A DNA stretch of 64,000 nucleotides from Bradyrhizobium sp. ORS 285 (GCF_900176205.1 NZ_LT859959.1:4671001-4735000); one strand, 5' to 3'; shown: positions 1 to 10,459, counted from the stretch's first letter. Numbers and translations: made by a program. The notes: a model not told the origin generated them from the letters alone.

Positions 1-2
1 TG

Positions 3-1745
3 CTGATCCTCGATCCCACGGCGCCAGCCGGACAACGAATTCGCGAAGCGATCACCCGGCTGTCCTATCCGTTCGGTCTCGCCGTCGGGCCTGCGGGCAA
101 GATCTACGCATCGACCGACACATCGATCTTCCGCATCGACCCGCTGGCAGCGAATCCGAAGTCGACGATCGAGACCATCATCCGCGACCTGCCTGGACGC
201 AGGCTCACGCTGCCGGACGGCACACGCATCACCGAGAGCGCGCATCCGCTGAAGGCCATCGCCTTCGACCGCACCGGCCGGCTGTTCGTGAATGTCGGCT
301 CGCACAGCGACAACTGCCTGTCCTCGGCGCCGGATCGTTGCGCGGCAGCCGAAGGCGCCTCGCCGCTCGCGGCGATCTGGCTGTTCACGCCTCCGGCCGG
401 CGGCGTGTTTCCGGCTCTGGCCTCCGGCGACTCCGATCCGCCGCATCAGGTGTTCGCGCGCGGCCTGCGCAACTCGATGGCGCTCGCGCTGCATCCGCGC
501 TTTCCCGATTCCGGGATGGCCTTCCTGCAGGGCGAGAACGCGCGCGATCTGCAGGACGTCTTCGCGCCCAATGAGGAAATCAACGCGATCGAGCAAGGCC
601 GCCACTATGGCTGGCCCTATTGCTACGATCTCGCCACGCCGAGCCCCGAGTTCAAGCGCGCGCTGCAGTCGGGCGGCCTCAAGGACTTCTGCAAGACGAC
701 CGCGCTCTACAAGCAGCCCTGGTCGCTGCTGCCGCCGCATGGCGCACCGCTCGGCATGCTCTACTACACCGGCGAGCGGTTCGACGATCTCAAGGGCAAG
801 CTGCTGGTCGGCCTGCATGGCTATCGTCCCACGGGCAGCCGCCTGGTCGCCTATGAGGTCGATGAGCGCGGCTTCCCGAAGGTGAGCCCGCCGCCGGTGC
901 GCTATCACGTCAGCTGCGCCGCCGAACCGACCCGCGCCTTCCAGACATCGGCAGGCCCCGCGCCCGCGGCCGCCTTCGACGAGATCATCTCCGGCTGGCA
1001 TCGCGTCAACGGCATCCGCCCGCAAGGCGCGCCGGTCGGCATGACCATCGCCGACGACGGCGCGATCTGGCTGGTCGAGGACAAGAACCAGACCGTGATC
1101 CGCATCGATCGCACCAGCGAGGCCGCGCCGGAGCCGCTGCCCTGCGACACCAGGAGTAATCAGCTGATCGACCAGCTCGTTGCCTTCGTGATGGATGATG
1201 CCGCGAGCCATCAGCGACTGGCGACCGTGCGAAAGAACCTGGTCGAGAAACATTGCAGCGGTTGCCATTCGGAGTTCGGCCTGAGGCCGGGACAATCCGA
1301 GCGCGACAAGGACAGCGCCGTGCTGCGCTTCATGCTGGCGCAGGACGGCTGGATCACTCCGGGCGATCCCGAATCCGGCCGCCTCCGCCAGCGGCTGCGC
1401 GGCCTCGGCGCCGAACGGCAGATGCCGCCCGGTGGCAACCTCATCAAGACGGAACCAGGCTACGCCAAACTGCTTGGTGTCGCCGACGACCTCGTTGCAC
1501 GCATGGTTCCGGGCACACGGATGCGCGTGAAGGCCGGCGGCCCGCCGCATCGCAAGTTCTTCGCTCGGGACGGTCGCGACTGCGGCGACATCCCGTTCGG
1601 CAAGGTCGTGGTCGTGACGGAAAAGTCTGCCGTCAATAAGCCCGGCTTCAGCCGTTTATTCCGGCCCGCCGACACCTACCTCAACGGCACCTGCACGGAC
1701 GACAATGGCTATTACATCCAACAACAATTCCTGGTGCCGCTCTGA
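3..1745 (+). CDS. PQQ-type sugar dehydrogenase fused to cytochrome c (5' partial)
   Basis: The frame is open from the first bases, so the start lies outside the window. The visible part is the C-terminal portion of a soluble glucose/sorbosone dehydrogenase-like beta-propeller (RGLRNSMALALHP, QGRHYGWPYCYD, GAPLGMLYYTG). It is followed by a c-type cytochrome segment with a CSGCH haem-binding motif at about nt 1252-1266 and a candidate distal Met in RQMPPGG. The last roughly 75 residues are a small extra domain of unknown fold. Such proteins usually act in the periplasm, passing electrons from sugar or alcohol oxidation through the fused haem to the respiratory chain. The substrate cannot be read from the sequence. 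Any signal peptide would be in the missing N-terminus. Confidence 0.8.
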   Translation: MILDPTAPAGQRIREAITRLSYPFGLAVGPAGKIYASTDTSIFRIDPLAANPKSTIETIIRDLPGRRLTLPDGTRITESAHPLKAIAFDRTGRLFVNVGSHSDNCLSSAPDRCAAAEGASPLAAIWLFTPPAGGVFPALASGDSDPPHQVFARGLRNSMALALHPRFPDSGMAFLQGENARDLQDVFAPNEEINAIEQGRHYGWPYCYDLATPSPEFKRALQSGGLKDFCKTTALYKQPWSLLPPHGAPLGMLYYTGERFDDLKGKLLVGLHGYRPTGSRLVAYEVDERGFPKVSPPPVRYHVSCAAEPTRAFQTSAGPAPAAAFDEIISGWHRVNGIRPQGAPVGMTIADDGAIWLVEDKNQTVIRIDRTSEAAPEPLPCDTRSNQLIDQLVAFVMDDAASHQRLATVRKNLVEKHCSGCHSEFGLRPGQSERDKDSAVLRFMLAQDGWITPGDPESGRLRQRLRGLGAERQMPPGGNLIKTEPGYAKLLGVADDLVARMVPGTRMRVKAGGPPHRKFFARDGRDCGDIPFGKVVVVTEKSAVNKPGFSRLFRPADTYLNGTCTDDNGYYIQQQFLVPL

Positions 1746-1778
1746 CAGCAAGCTGCATCCGCTCCCGCCGCGGCCCAT

Positions 1779-1892
1779 CCTTCGAGACGCCCGCCTCCGG
1801 CGAGCTCCTCAGGATGAGGGTGGCATGCGCGGTGACACTCGTGCCCCTCATGGTGAGGAGCGCCGCGCGCGGCGCGTCTCGAACCATGAGGC
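1779..1892. repeat. Intergenic palindromic repeat, family A copy 1
   Basis: Two imperfect inverted arms, CCTTCGAGACGC...CTCCTCAGGATGAGG and CCTCATGGTGAGGAGCG...GCGTCTCGAACCATGAGG, can fold on each other. The same arms recur at 26910-27043 and 29661-29799. It is non-coding; the reading frame that crosses it is an accidental upstream extension of the next gene. Confidence 0.85.
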
Positions 1893-1900
1893 CACAGATC

Positions 1901-2039
1901 GTAGGGTGGGCAAAGCGATCGCCGCAGGCGATGCGTGCCCACCGGCCGCGGGCACCGGTGCTCGTGATGATGGGCACGGCGCGCACGAGACCGCATTCGG
2001 ACGCCGGCATTGTCACACCGCGCCTTTGCCCACCCTCCG
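1901..2039. repeat. Intergenic palindromic repeat, family B copy 1
   Basis: It begins GTAGGGTGGGCAAAG and ends CTTTGCCCACCCTCCG, with internal GTGCCCACC and GATGGGCACGG arms. Family B recurs at 30410-30550 and 48507-48643. It sits directly upstream of the signal-peptide codons of the following gene. Confidence 0.85.
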
Positions 2040-2052
2040 CATCTCAGGCTTG

Positions 2053-2958
2053 GTGACGGCCGTCCTCCTCACCCTCACAACCGTCCCTGCCCTCGCTGCA
2101 TCAAAACTATTCGAAAGCACCCAACTCACCCCCTCAGGCGAATACACCTTCGGCATCGAAGGCCCCGCCGTCGACCGCGACGGCAACCTCTTCGTCGTCA
2201 ATCTCGGCAAGCCCGGCACGATCGGCAAGCTCGCCCCGGAAGCCACGGCATCCGAAAAATTCACCGAGTTGCCCGCCAGCAGCATCGGCAATGCGATCCG
2301 CATCGACGCAGCCGGCACGATGTTCATCGCCGATTACAAGAAGCACAACATCTTCGCCATCGCGCCCGGCAGCACCGAGCCGCAACTCGTCTTCCACGCC
2401 GACGAGATGAGCCAGCCCAACGACATCACGCTGACGCGCGACGGCACGATCTATGCGAGCGATCCGGCCTTCAAGGCCCGCAGCGGCCGCATCTGGCGGA
2501 TCGGGAAGGGCCCCGACGGCACGATGCAAGGCGCTGCAATGACCGCGCCCCGCGCCATGGGCACCACCAACGGCATCGACCTCAGCCCCGACGGCCGCAC
2601 GCTCTATGTCGGCGAATCCAACAGCGGCGAGATCTGGTCCTACGCGATCGGGGGCGAGACCCTCACCCAGCCCAAATTGATCGCGAAGTTCGAGCCGAAC
2701 ACGATCGACGGCCTACGCACCGATGCCAGCGGGCGGCTGTTCGTCGCCCACATCCTGAAGGGCAGCATCGCCGTACTCACGCCCGATGGGCGTATCCTCC
2801 GCGAGGTCGCCTTGAAAGCCAAGGAGCCCACCAACCTCGCCTTCGGCGGCAGCGATGGCAAGACGGTGTACGTGACGCAACGCCAAGGCGGCTTCATCGA
2901 GTCGTTTCGGACTGACGTCGAAGGCCGCGAGCATTGCCTGCAGCGTCGTGCGTGTTGA
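2053..2958 (+). CDS. Exported SMP-30/gluconolactonase-like beta-propeller protein
   Basis: About 301 residues. After a hydrophobic export signal ending around VPALAA come repeated propeller blades with GPAVDRDGNLFVV, TRDGTIYASDP, SPDGRTLYVGESNSGEIW and LRTDASGRLFVAH. These are typical of the SMP-30/gluconolactonase/LRE family, whose members hydrolyse lactones or related esters in a metal-dependent manner; the exact substrate is unknown. The start is uncertain. The frame stays open back to nt 1705, but that part lies in the family A and B repeats and inside the preceding gene. TTG at 2050 or GTG at 2053 just before the signal peptide is therefore preferred, although no strong ribosome-binding site is visible. 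It lies beside another propeller enzyme (the dehydrogenase upstream), so lactone hydrolysis after sugar oxidation is a reasonable inference. Confidence 0.7.
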   Translation: MTAVLLTLTTVPALAASKLFESTQLTPSGEYTFGIEGPAVDRDGNLFVVNLGKPGTIGKLAPEATASEKFTELPASSIGNAIRIDAAGTMFIADYKKHNIFAIAPGSTEPQLVFHADEMSQPNDITLTRDGTIYASDPAFKARSGRIWRIGKGPDGTMQGAAMTAPRAMGTTNGIDLSPDGRTLYVGESNSGEIWSYAIGGETLTQPKLIAKFEPNTIDGLRTDASGRLFVAHILKGSIAVLTPDGRILREVALKAKEPTNLAFGGSDGKTVYVTQRQGGFIESFRTDVEGREHCLQRRAC

Positions 2959-2976
2959 CGCTCGCCGCACACTCGC

Positions 2977-3133
2977 TGTCGTCCCGGACAAGCTGCGCCA
3001 ACGCAACAGCGTTGGTGCGGCGCCGATCCCGGACCCATACTCCGCGGCGGGAGTGATGAGCAAGTTGGTGCTATCTGCGTGCCGCCCAACAAACAGTTGG
3101 GGTTATGGGTCCCGGCTTTCGCCGGGACGACAC
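2977..3133. repeat. Intergenic palindromic repeat, family E copy 1
   Basis: It starts TGTCGTCCCGGACAAGC, has an internal GCCGATCCCGGACCCATAC, and ends GGTCCCGGCTTTCGCCGGGACGACA, so the outer arms GTCGTCCCGG and CCGGGACGAC pair. A second copy is at 30571-30725. It lies between convergent genes and could act as a bidirectional terminator or mRNA-stabilising hairpin. Confidence 0.8.
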
Positions 3134-3217
3134 GGGGTGTTGGGCGCGCGCATTTCCAACTCACTGGAAACGGAAAACCCCCGCCTGCGCGAGGGTCTCC
3201 CTGACAACGGCGATCAC

Positions 3218-3589
3218 TTACCGCCCATACACGACGGGCCCGCGTTGAACGATCAGCGGCGGCGGCAGATCGCGTTGCCAGACGCGGCCGTCGTCGAATT
3301 GGATGCGCATGCCGTCAGGCGAATACACCGCGCTTTCGTCGCGCGCATCGATCCACAGCCGGCTGTTCGGCGCATTCCAGTCCGGCCATGCCTGCAGCGA
3401 CTCGCCGGTCTCGGTAGTCAGGTTCACGGAATCGCCGTTCTGGGTCACGAAAGCCGGCGCGCCGATCATGCCGTCGCGGCACATCTGGATGCAGCGGTAG
3501 GTGCCGGTGAGATTGGCGCTCGGCTGAGCGGAGGCGGAGCCGGCGACGCAGGCGCCGACCAGGCCAATGAGGATTGCAACACGCTTCAT
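3218..3589 (-). CDS. Small exported protein of unknown function
   Basis: A 123-residue product with a clear Sec signal peptide, MKRVAILIGLVGACVAGSASAQ, cleaved after the first 22 residues or so. The mature part has a CxxxC pair near its N-terminus, then an acidic and aromatic stretch (SLQAWPDWNAPNSRLWIDARDE) and a basic C-terminus. The ATG at 3589 is chosen because GGAGTG lies 8-9 nt upstream and the signal peptide starts there; a longer in-frame extension to 3652 has no support. I do not recognise a functional family. It lies 110 bp downstream of the transglutaminase operon on the same strand and could be its last gene. Confidence 0.7.
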   Translation of the reverse strand: MKRVAILIGLVGACVAGSASAQPSANLTGTYRCIQMCRDGMIGAPAFVTQNGDSVNLTTETGESLQAWPDWNAPNSRLWIDARDESAVYSPDGMRIQFDDGRVWQRDLPPPLIVQRGPVVYGR

Positions 3590-3699
3590 ATCGATCACTC
3601 CATCGCTCGAAAGGGTCAACCAGCCCCCATTCGGGCCCCTCGGGCGGATCAAGTGCGATGCGGGAAAAATGTTCCCTGGTTCCCCAGCCGGGAACCGCC

Positions 3700-4578
3700 C
3701 TATTCGACCAGCACGACGTCGACGGCGACGCCGAGCTTCTGCTTCGGGGAGCCGACGATGATGCCGTCGATCGGCGACACATCCGAAAAGTCGCGGCCCA
3801 TGCCGAGGATGATGTGATCATTGCCGACCACGAGATCATTGGTCGGATCGAAGCCGACCCATCCGAGGGCGTCGCCGCACCACAGCGACACCCAGGCATG
3901 CGTCGCATCCGCGCCCTGCAGCCGCGGCTGGCCCTCCGGCGGAATGGTCCGCAGATAGCCGCTGACATAGGCCGCCGGCAGACCGAGGCCGCGCAGCCCC
4001 GCGATCATGACATGCGCGAAGTCCTGGCAGACACCGTGGCGATTGTCGAACACCTCGGCGAGCGGCGTCGAAATCACCGTGGCCTTGGGATCGTATTTGA
4101 ACTCCTTGCGGATGCGCCGCATCAGGTCGGCGGCAGCGGCCAAGATGCCGATGCCCGCCGTGAAGCTTTCCGCTGCGTAGTCCGTCACCGGCTTCAGCAC
4201 CGGCACCAGCGCGCTGGCGAAGACGTAGCCGATCGGCGACGACGGGCCAAGGCTGGTGGCCTCGAACGCCGCGTCGCGTACACGCTCCCAGGCCATGCTC
4301 GGCGCATCGCGCTCCGGAGAGCTGCGCGACAGCTTCACCCGGGAACGCGAGTCGATGCGCAAATGGCGGTGCTGGGTATCGATCACGATGCTCTCGGTCA
4401 GCGTGCCGAAGAAATCGCGGCGCGCGGTGCGCTCCGACGGGCGCGGCCGGATATCGACACTGTGCGAGATCAGCTCCTGGCCGTCCCCGCTCAGAGGCTC
4501 CAGGCGGAGCGAGCAGCGCGCGAAACTGACCGCGCTTTCGTACTCGTAGGTGGTGACATGCCGGATGTCGTAGATCAC
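3700..4578 (-). CDS. Transglutaminase-like cysteine peptidase-fold protein
   Basis: 292 residues. The N-terminal ~80 residues are the bacterial transglutaminase-like N-terminal region (IRHVTTYEYESAVSFARCSLRLEP). The core carries a probable catalytic triad Cys184 (NRHGVCQDFAH), His227 (DATHAWVSLW) and Asp244 (VGFDPTND). Family members cleave or form amide bonds, and many bacterial ones are probably proteases or peptide ligases. The start is GTG, overlapping the TGA of the upstream ATP-grasp gene as GTGA, so the two are translationally coupled. It is the third gene of an operon with the DUF2126 and ATP-grasp/alpha-E genes. The substrate is unknown. Confidence 0.85.
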   Translation of the reverse strand: MIYDIRHVTTYEYESAVSFARCSLRLEPLSGDGQELISHSVDIRPRPSERTARRDFFGTLTESIVIDTQHRHLRIDSRSRVKLSRSSPERDAPSMAWERVRDAAFEATSLGPSSPIGYVFASALVPVLKPVTDYAAESFTAGIGILAAAADLMRRIRKEFKYDPKATVISTPLAEVFDNRHGVCQDFAHVMIAGLRGLGLPAAYVSGYLRTIPPEGQPRLQGADATHAWVSLWCGDALGWVGFDPTNDLVVGNDHIILGMGRDFSDVSPIDGIIVGSPKQKLGVAVDVVLVE

Positions 4579-7112
4579 GCCAGGCCCGTGAGCTTTTCCG
4601 GCCGCGTCGCATTCGGCCCGTGCGGGAAGTAATGCTGCCCGATCGCTTCCGACAGATTGAGCAGGTCCTGCTCCAGCCCGAACAGCGTGCGGCCGTCGAG
4701 ATGCGCGGCCTCGGCCGCCGTCAGCCGTGCGCCCAGCGACACCGACAGCCGCTGCGGCCGCTCGATCAACCCGTTCTCCTTCAGGATCGGGAGACCCGCG
4801 ATGTGCTCGTTCAAGGTCTCGATCTGGAAGGCGACCGAGCGCGGATTATAAAGGTCGAGCACGACGAGATCGCGGATCGGCGCCAGCGACGGACCGATCA
4901 GATAGCGCGAACGGTAGGTGATCTGGCAATCGACCAGGGTCAGCAGGACGTCGAGGTCCTCCGGCGTCGCCTCGTCATAGCCGAACTGGCGCGCAAAGCG
5001 CGCGGTGTTGATGGCGCGCTCGGCGCGGCGGCCCATGTCGAGGAAGCGCCAGCCGGCGGCGCGATTCATGTTCTCCTGGGCGAGCCCTGCAAAGCTCGCG
5101 AGCTTCTCCAGAATGAACTCGGCCGTGCTGACGACCGCGTCCTCATCCTCGGCCTCCTGCGCCAGCCGGCCCGGCATCTCGGTGATGACCTGCCAGGCAT
5201 CGGGCGACAGCCGCTCGCGCAGCGAGGTGGCCGTGCGCTGGGCCGACCTCAGCAGCGACAACGCCGAGCCGAACTGCGCCTCGGATTGCAGCGCCTCGGC
5301 AGCCGCCTGCGCGCCCCGCATGCGCGAGGTCTGCGAGATCGCGCCCCATGCCAGCAACAGCCGCTGGATGCGCTCGGCGGTGTTGAGCTGCGCCGGCGAG
5401 TCCTTGCCGGGGTCGCGGTTCTGCGCGGCGAGCACGCGGATCAGCCGCAACGTCGCCTCGGCGCGTTCCAGATAGCGGCCGAGCCAGAACAGATTGTCGG
5501 CGGCACGGCTCGGCAGCACGCCGGCGATACGGCGGATGCGGACATTGTCGGAGCCGGGCAGCAGACTGCGTGTTGCCACCGCCTTGTCGCCGACCACCCA
5601 GACGTCGGCGGCGCGCGCGCCGTCACCCATCGAGATCGCGCGCGCGTCGAGCTTATCGGCGATGCGGCAGAAGCCGCCGGGCATCACGGTCCAGCCACCG
5701 TCCGGCGTCACGGCCGCGAACACGCGCAGCACGAAGGGGCGCGGCGCGATCCGGCCGCCTTCCCACACCGGCGTGGTCGACAGCCGCACCACCTCCTGGC
5801 CGACATAGTCGATGCCGCGCTGGCTGATCGCGGCGCGCAGGCGATCGCGCTCGGCCGCCGAGAGCTCGCTCGCCAGCACCGGGCCGTGGCTGGCGATGCC
5901 CGGCACCGCACGGCCATAGGCGCCCTCGATGGCAAAATCCTCGAGCCGCGACAGCACCTCGTCGCGCGCCGATTTCTGACCGCACCACCAGGTCGCGATA
6001 TGCGGGATCTTGAGATCCTCGCCGAGCACGCGCCGCGCCAGGCTCGGCAGGAAGCCGAGCAGTGCGCGCGCCTCCAGTACGCCGGAGCCCGGCATGTTGG
6101 CGAGCACGACGCCGCCCTTGCGCACGACGTCCATCAGGCCGGCGACGCCGAGCCGCGAGGCGGCGTCGAGCTCCAGCGGATCGAGCGAGTTGGAATCGAG
6201 CCGCCGCAGCAGCACGTCGAGGCGCTTCAGCCCCGCCACGGTGCGGATGTGCACGCGATCGCCGCTGACGGCGAGATCATCGCCCTCCACCAGCAGGAAG
6301 CCGAGATAGCGCGCCAGCGTGGCGTGTTCGAAATAGGTCTCGCTGAAGGTGCCCGGCGTCAGCACGCCGATGCGCGGCTCGTCGCGATCCGCGCTGGCGC
6401 GCAGCGCATCGCGGAAGGTCTCGAAGAACGGCGCGAGCCGCTCGGCATTCATCGACTTGTAGATCGAGGAGAACGCGCGCGACAGCACCAGCCGGTTTTC
6501 GAGCGCATAGCCCATGCCCGATGGCGCCTGCGTGCGATCGCTCAGCACCCACCAGCGGCCGTCGGGCCCGCGTCCGATGTCGGCAGCGTAGATGCTGAGG
6601 AAGCGGCCGCCCGGCGGCTTGATGCCGCAAACCGGGCGCAGATATTCGCTGGAGCCGGCGACGGCGGCTGCGGGCAGCGCGCCGCTCGCGATCAGCCGCC
6701 CTTCGCCGTAGATGTCCTGCAGCACGCGCTCCAGGAGCTCGGCGCGCTGCGCGATGCCCTGGGACAGCTGCGCCCACTCGGCCTCGTCGATCAGCAGCGG
6801 CAGATGGCTCAGCGGCCACGAGCGCTCGGCGTTGTCACCGGGCGATCGATAGGTGACTCCCGCCTCACGCAGGTGCCGGTCGGCCGAGGCAAAGCGGCGC
6901 TCGATGTCGGTCGGCGCCAGTGCGGCAAAGGTATCGGCGAAGCGCGTCCAGACCGGACGCGGCTGGCCGTCAGCCCCGATGAATTCGTCGGGAATGCCGG
7001 GCAGTTGGGCATAATCACGGGCCCATTGGGCGGCGCGGCGCAGCTGAGGGCGCGCCGCCGGCCGACCGGCGGCGGGTGTCGCTCCCTGGTCCTGGCCGCT
7101 CGGGCCGTCCAT
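4575..7112 (-). CDS. Circularly permuted ATP-grasp / alpha-E fusion protein
   Basis: 845 residues. Roughly residues 60-520 match the circularly permuted ATP-grasp family (COG2308-like: SDRTQAPSGMGYALENR, GVLTPGTFSETYFEHA, ATWWCGQKSARD). Residues ~535-840 are a helical alpha-E domain (LPSRAADNLFWLGRYLERAEATLRLIR). In many bacteria these are two separate genes; here they are one polypeptide. ATP-grasp enzymes form amide or peptide bonds through an acyl-phosphate. Iyer, Aravind and colleagues predicted from gene neighbourhoods that this set makes or attaches peptides. The ATG at 7112 has GGAGGAG 7 nt upstream. It lies 32 bp after the DUF2126 gene and overlaps the next gene by 4 bp. The N-terminal ~40 residues are low-complexity and probably disordered. 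Confidence 0.88.
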   Translation of the reverse strand: MDGPSGQDQGATPAAGRPAARPQLRRAAQWARDYAQLPGIPDEFIGADGQPRPVWTRFADTFAALAPTDIERRFASADRHLREAGVTYRSPGDNAERSWPLSHLPLLIDEAEWAQLSQGIAQRAELLERVLQDIYGEGRLIASGALPAAAVAGSSEYLRPVCGIKPPGGRFLSIYAADIGRGPDGRWWVLSDRTQAPSGMGYALENRLVLSRAFSSIYKSMNAERLAPFFETFRDALRASADRDEPRIGVLTPGTFSETYFEHATLARYLGFLLVEGDDLAVSGDRVHIRTVAGLKRLDVLLRRLDSNSLDPLELDAASRLGVAGLMDVVRKGGVVLANMPGSGVLEARALLGFLPSLARRVLGEDLKIPHIATWWCGQKSARDEVLSRLEDFAIEGAYGRAVPGIASHGPVLASELSAAERDRLRAAISQRGIDYVGQEVVRLSTTPVWEGGRIAPRPFVLRVFAAVTPDGGWTVMPGGFCRIADKLDARAISMGDGARAADVWVVGDKAVATRSLLPGSDNVRIRRIAGVLPSRAADNLFWLGRYLERAEATLRLIRVLAAQNRDPGKDSPAQLNTAERIQRLLLAWGAISQTSRMRGAQAAAEALQSEAQFGSALSLLRSAQRTATSLRERLSPDAWQVITEMPGRLAQEAEDEDAVVSTAEFILEKLASFAGLAQENMNRAAGWRFLDMGRRAERAINTARFARQFGYDEATPEDLDVLLTLVDCQITYRSRYLIGPSLAPIRDLVVLDLYNPRSVAFQIETLNEHIAGLPILKENGLIERPQRLSVSLGARLTAAEAAHLDGRTLFGLEQDLLNLSEAIGQHYFPHGPNATRPEKLTGLA

Positions 7113-7144
7113 GCCCTGCTCCTCCGCACAAACTTAGGGCTCAA

Positions 7145-10100
7145 TCAATGCCGGAGCGGCCTGCGCAAGTCGAGGGTCATGGGGAATTCATTTGTGCGTT
7201 CTTCCGGCGGCAGCGCGATTCGTCCTGGAGTGTGGCCGTGATCCTGGAATCGCGCGAGCCGCCGCGCCTCCGCCTCATAGGAGTTGATCGGCTTGGTGTC
7301 GTAGTTGCGGCCGCCGGGATGGGCGACGTGATAGACGCAGCCGCCGAGCGAGCGGCCATTCCAGGTGTCGATCAGGTCGAAGGTCAGCGGCGAATGCACG
7401 GGAATGGTGGGGTGCAGGCCGGACGCCGGCTGCCACGCCTTGAAACGAACCGCCGCGACCGCCTCGGCGGAGCGGCCGGTCGGGGTCATCGGCATTCTCC
7501 TACCATTGCAGGTGATGAGATGGCGGCCCTCGATGAAGCCTTCAGCCTTCACTTGAAGTCGTTCGACCGAGCTATCGACGTAGCGCACGGTGCCGCCGGC
7601 CGCGCCCTCCTCGCCCAGCACGTGCCAGGGCTCCAGCGCCTGCCGCAGTTCGAGCGTCACGCCGCCATGCTGCACGCGCCCGAATGTCGGAAAACGGAAC
7701 TCGAGCTGCGCCTGATACCACTCCGGCGAGAAGTTGTAGCCGGACGAGCGCAGCTCATCCAGCACATCAAGAAAGTCTTCCCAGATGAAGTGCGGCAACA
7801 TGAAGCGGTCGTGCAGCGCCGTGCCCCAGCGCACGAACCTGCCCTCCTGCGGCTCGCGCCACAGCTTGGCGATCAGCGCGCGGATCAGCAGTTGTTGCGC
7901 CAGCGACATGCGCGGATCGGGCGGCATTTCGAGCGCGCGGAATTCGACCAGACCGAGACGCCCGGTCGGTCCTTCCGGCGAATACAGCTTGTCGATGCAG
8001 ATCTCAGAGCGATGCGTGTTGCCGGTGATGTCGACCAGGAGATGCCTGAACAGGCGATCGACCAGCCACAACGGCACGCTCTGCCCCGCAGCGGGCACAT
8101 TGGCGAGCGCGATCTCCAACTCATAGAGACTGTCATGGCGCGCCTCGTCGATGCGCGGCGCCTGGCTGGTCGGCCCGATGAACATGCCGGAGAACAAATA
8201 AGACAGTGCCGGGTGGCGCTGCCAATACAGCACGAGGCTCTTGAGCAGATCCGGCCGGCGCAGGAACGGCGAATCCGGCGGCGACGAACCGCCGACCACG
8301 ACATGATTGCCGCCGCCGGTGCCGGTGTGACGGCCGTCGATCAGGAAGCGGTTGGCGCCGAGCCGCGTCTTCGCCGCGTCCTCATAGAGTCCGAAGGTGA
8401 TGTCGACCGCCTCGCGCCAGCTCTGAGCAGGCTGGATGTTGACCTCGATGACACCAGGATCGGGCGTCACCTTGATGACGTCGATGCGCGGATCGAACGG
8501 CGGCGCATAACCTTCGACATGAACCTTGATCTGCATCGCCTCGGCCGTTGCCTCGACGGTCGCAATCAGCTCCAAATAATCCTCGATGGTCTCCACCGGC
8601 GGCATGAAGACGCAGAGAATGCCGTCGCGGATTTCCACCGACATGGCGGTGCGCACGCCGAGCCCGCCCCAATACTGATACTGAACGTCCTGCTGCGGCT
8701 GCGGCGGCCGATCGAGCGCCTTCAGCGGTGGCACTTGCGGGACGATCACAGGGCGGCCTTGCGTGTAGGCCGGCAGCGGGCCGCGCTGCTCCATCGGGTC
8801 CTGCTCGTGAATATACGGGAAATCTTCCGGCGGAATGTAGACCAGCGAATTGATCGGCAGCCGCAGGCCCAGCGGCGAGTCGCCCGGAATCAGGAACAAC
8901 CGCTTGCGCCGAAGGCCCCAGCGCTCGCTGCGCCAGCGCGCAGGTTTCGCATTCCAGCGCTGGATCGGCAGCACGAAGCCGCGCGGAATATGCAGCCCCT
9001 CGTCGAACACACGCGCCATGCGTGCGCGCTCCTCGGGATCAGCCAGCTTGGAGTCGATTGCGTCGACGTTCTCCGGCAGCGCCGCTTCCTTCTGCAACCA
9101 ATGCGCGGGATCCTCGAACGCCGGCAGCACGTAGTCGGGCTCGAGGCCGAGCGTCTGCGCCGTCGTATCGAGAAATCGCTCGGCATCCGCGATGGTGGCC
9201 ATGCGCGGGCCATCGACGCTGGCGATCAGGTCGGGATTGCGCCAGATCGGCTCGCCATCCTTGCGCCAGTACAATCCGAACGCCCAGCGCGGCAGGCTTT
9301 CGCCCGGATACCACTTGCCCTGGCCATAATGCAGCAGACCGCCGGGCGCGAACCGCGATCGCAGACGCCTGATCAGGCTGTCCGCCAGCCCGCGCTTGGC
9401 CGGGCCGACTGCGGCCGTATTCCACTCGGCGGATTCCATGTCGTCGATCGACACGAAGGTCGGCTCGCCGCCCATCGTCAGCCGGACATCATGAGCGGCG
9501 AGATCTGCATCGACGGCTTCGCCGAGCCGGTCGAGCCTGTCCCAGGATTCGTCGGAGAAAGGTCGCGTGATCCGCGGCGCTTCGCGGATCCGCTTCACGT
9601 TCATCTCGAAGGCGAACTCGACCTCGGCAACTCCGGCGCTGCCGCTGATCGGCGCGGCCGAGTGATAGTGAGGAGTCGCAGCGACCGGAATATGTCCCTC
9701 GCCGGCGAGCATGCCCGACGTCACATCGAAGCCGATCCACCCAGCACCGGGCAGATAGACTTCGGCCCAGGCATGCAGATCGGTGAAATCGCTCTCCACC
9801 TCCACCGGCCCTTCGACCGGATCGATATCAGGACGAAGCTGTATCAAATAGCCGGAGACGAACCGGGCGGCGAGCCCGAGATGACGCAGCGTCTGGATCA
9901 GCAGCCAGGCCGAGTCGCGACAGGAGCCGGCGGCGGAAGACAGCGTCTCCTCCGGCGTCTGAACGCCAGGCTCCATACGAATGATATAACGAATCTTTTT
10001 CTGCAACTGTGCATTGAGATCGACGAGGTAGTTGACCGTGTTGTCGGCCTCGCGCGGGATCGACTTCAAGTAGGCTGCGAACTTTGGACCGGGCTCGATC

Positions 10101-10459
10101 GTTTCGAGATAGGGCGCGAGTTCCGTTTTCAGGCCCTCCGGGTAGGCGAAGGGAAAGCTGTCCGCGTAAGGCTCGACGAAGAAATCGAACGGATTGATCA
10201 CGGTCATCTGTGCCGTGAAATCCACCTCGATTTTCAGTTCGTTCACCTTCTCGGGAAAAACATAGCGCGCGAGCCAGTTACCTTGCGGGTCCTGCTGCCA
10301 GTTCACGAAATGGTTCGGAGGAGTGACCTGGAGCGAATAGCTCAGCACAGGGGTCCTGGTATGTGGTGCCGGGCGCAGACGGATGGTCTGCGGGCCCAAT
10401 CCGACCGGACGATCATACTTATAATGAGTGACGTGATGTAATGCGACGTAGATTGACAC
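7145..10459 (-). CDS. Transglutaminase-like / DUF2126 (GS-like amidoligase) fusion protein
   Basis: 1104 residues. The N-terminal third is transglutaminase-like, with Cys180 ([12 protein letters not shown]), His229 ([11 protein letters not shown]) and Asp245 (WIGFDVTSG) as the likely triad. The remaining ~800 residues are DUF2126, predicted in the literature to be a glutamine-synthetase-like COOH-NH2 ligase; the motif [12 protein letters not shown] near residue 713 is the most conserved stretch visible. The start is GTG, with a weak GGTGAA-type site upstream. It is the first gene of the operon, and the promoter must lie in 10460-10830. Having both a potential amide-bond cutter and an amide-bond maker in one chain suggests peptide processing and ligation are coupled. 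The acceptor molecule is not known. Confidence 0.88.
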   Translation of the reverse strand: MSIYVALHHVTHYKYDRPVGLGPQTIRLRPAPHTRTPVLSYSLQVTPPNHFVNWQQDPQGNWLARYVFPEKVNELKIEVDFTAQMTVINPFDFFVEPYADSFPFAYPEGLKTELAPYLETIEPGPKFAAYLKSIPREADNTVNYLVDLNAQLQKKIRYIIRMEPGVQTPEETLSSAAGSCRDSAWLLIQTLRHLGLAARFVSGYLIQLRPDIDPVEGPVEVESDFTDLHAWAEVYLPGAGWIGFDVTSGMLAGEGHIPVAATPHYHSAAPISGSAGVAEVEFAFEMNVKRIREAPRITRPFSDESWDRLDRLGEAVDADLAAHDVRLTMGGEPTFVSIDDMESAEWNTAAVGPAKRGLADSLIRRLRSRFAPGGLLHYGQGKWYPGESLPRWAFGLYWRKDGEPIWRNPDLIASVDGPRMATIADAERFLDTTAQTLGLEPDYVLPAFEDPAHWLQKEAALPENVDAIDSKLADPEERARMARVFDEGLHIPRGFVLPIQRWNAKPARWRSERWGLRRKRLFLIPGDSPLGLRLPINSLVYIPPEDFPYIHEQDPMEQRGPLPAYTQGRPVIVPQVPPLKALDRPPQPQQDVQYQYWGGLGVRTAMSVEIRDGILCVFMPPVETIEDYLELIATVEATAEAMQIKVHVEGYAPPFDPRIDVIKVTPDPGVIEVNIQPAQSWREAVDITFGLYEDAAKTRLGANRFLIDGRHTGTGGGNHVVVGGSSPPDSPFLRRPDLLKSLVLYWQRHPALSYLFSGMFIGPTSQAPRIDEARHDSLYELEIALANVPAAGQSVPLWLVDRLFRHLLVDITGNTHRSEICIDKLYSPEGPTGRLGLVEFRALEMPPDPRMSLAQQLLIRALIAKLWREPQEGRFVRWGTALHDRFMLPHFIWEDFLDVLDELRSSGYNFSPEWYQAQLEFRFPTFGRVQHGGVTLELRQALEPWHVLGEEGAAGGTVRYVDSSVERLQVKAEGFIEGRHLITCNGRRMPMTPTGRSAEAVAAVRFKAWQPASGLHPTIPVHSPLTFDLIDTWNGRSLGGCVYHVAHPGGRNYDTKPINSYEAEARRLARFQDHGHTPGRIALPPEERTNEFPMTLDLRRPLRH

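Noticed and set aside
1705..2052. N-terminal extension of the SMP-30-like protein
   Set aside because: It overlaps the preceding gene and consists of repeats A and B; the export signal begins only at about 2053.
4620..10441. Two long plus-strand open frames opposite the ATP-grasp and DUF2126 genes
   Set aside because: They are exact antisense shadows of conserved domains, lack ribosome-binding sites and show no recognisable motif.
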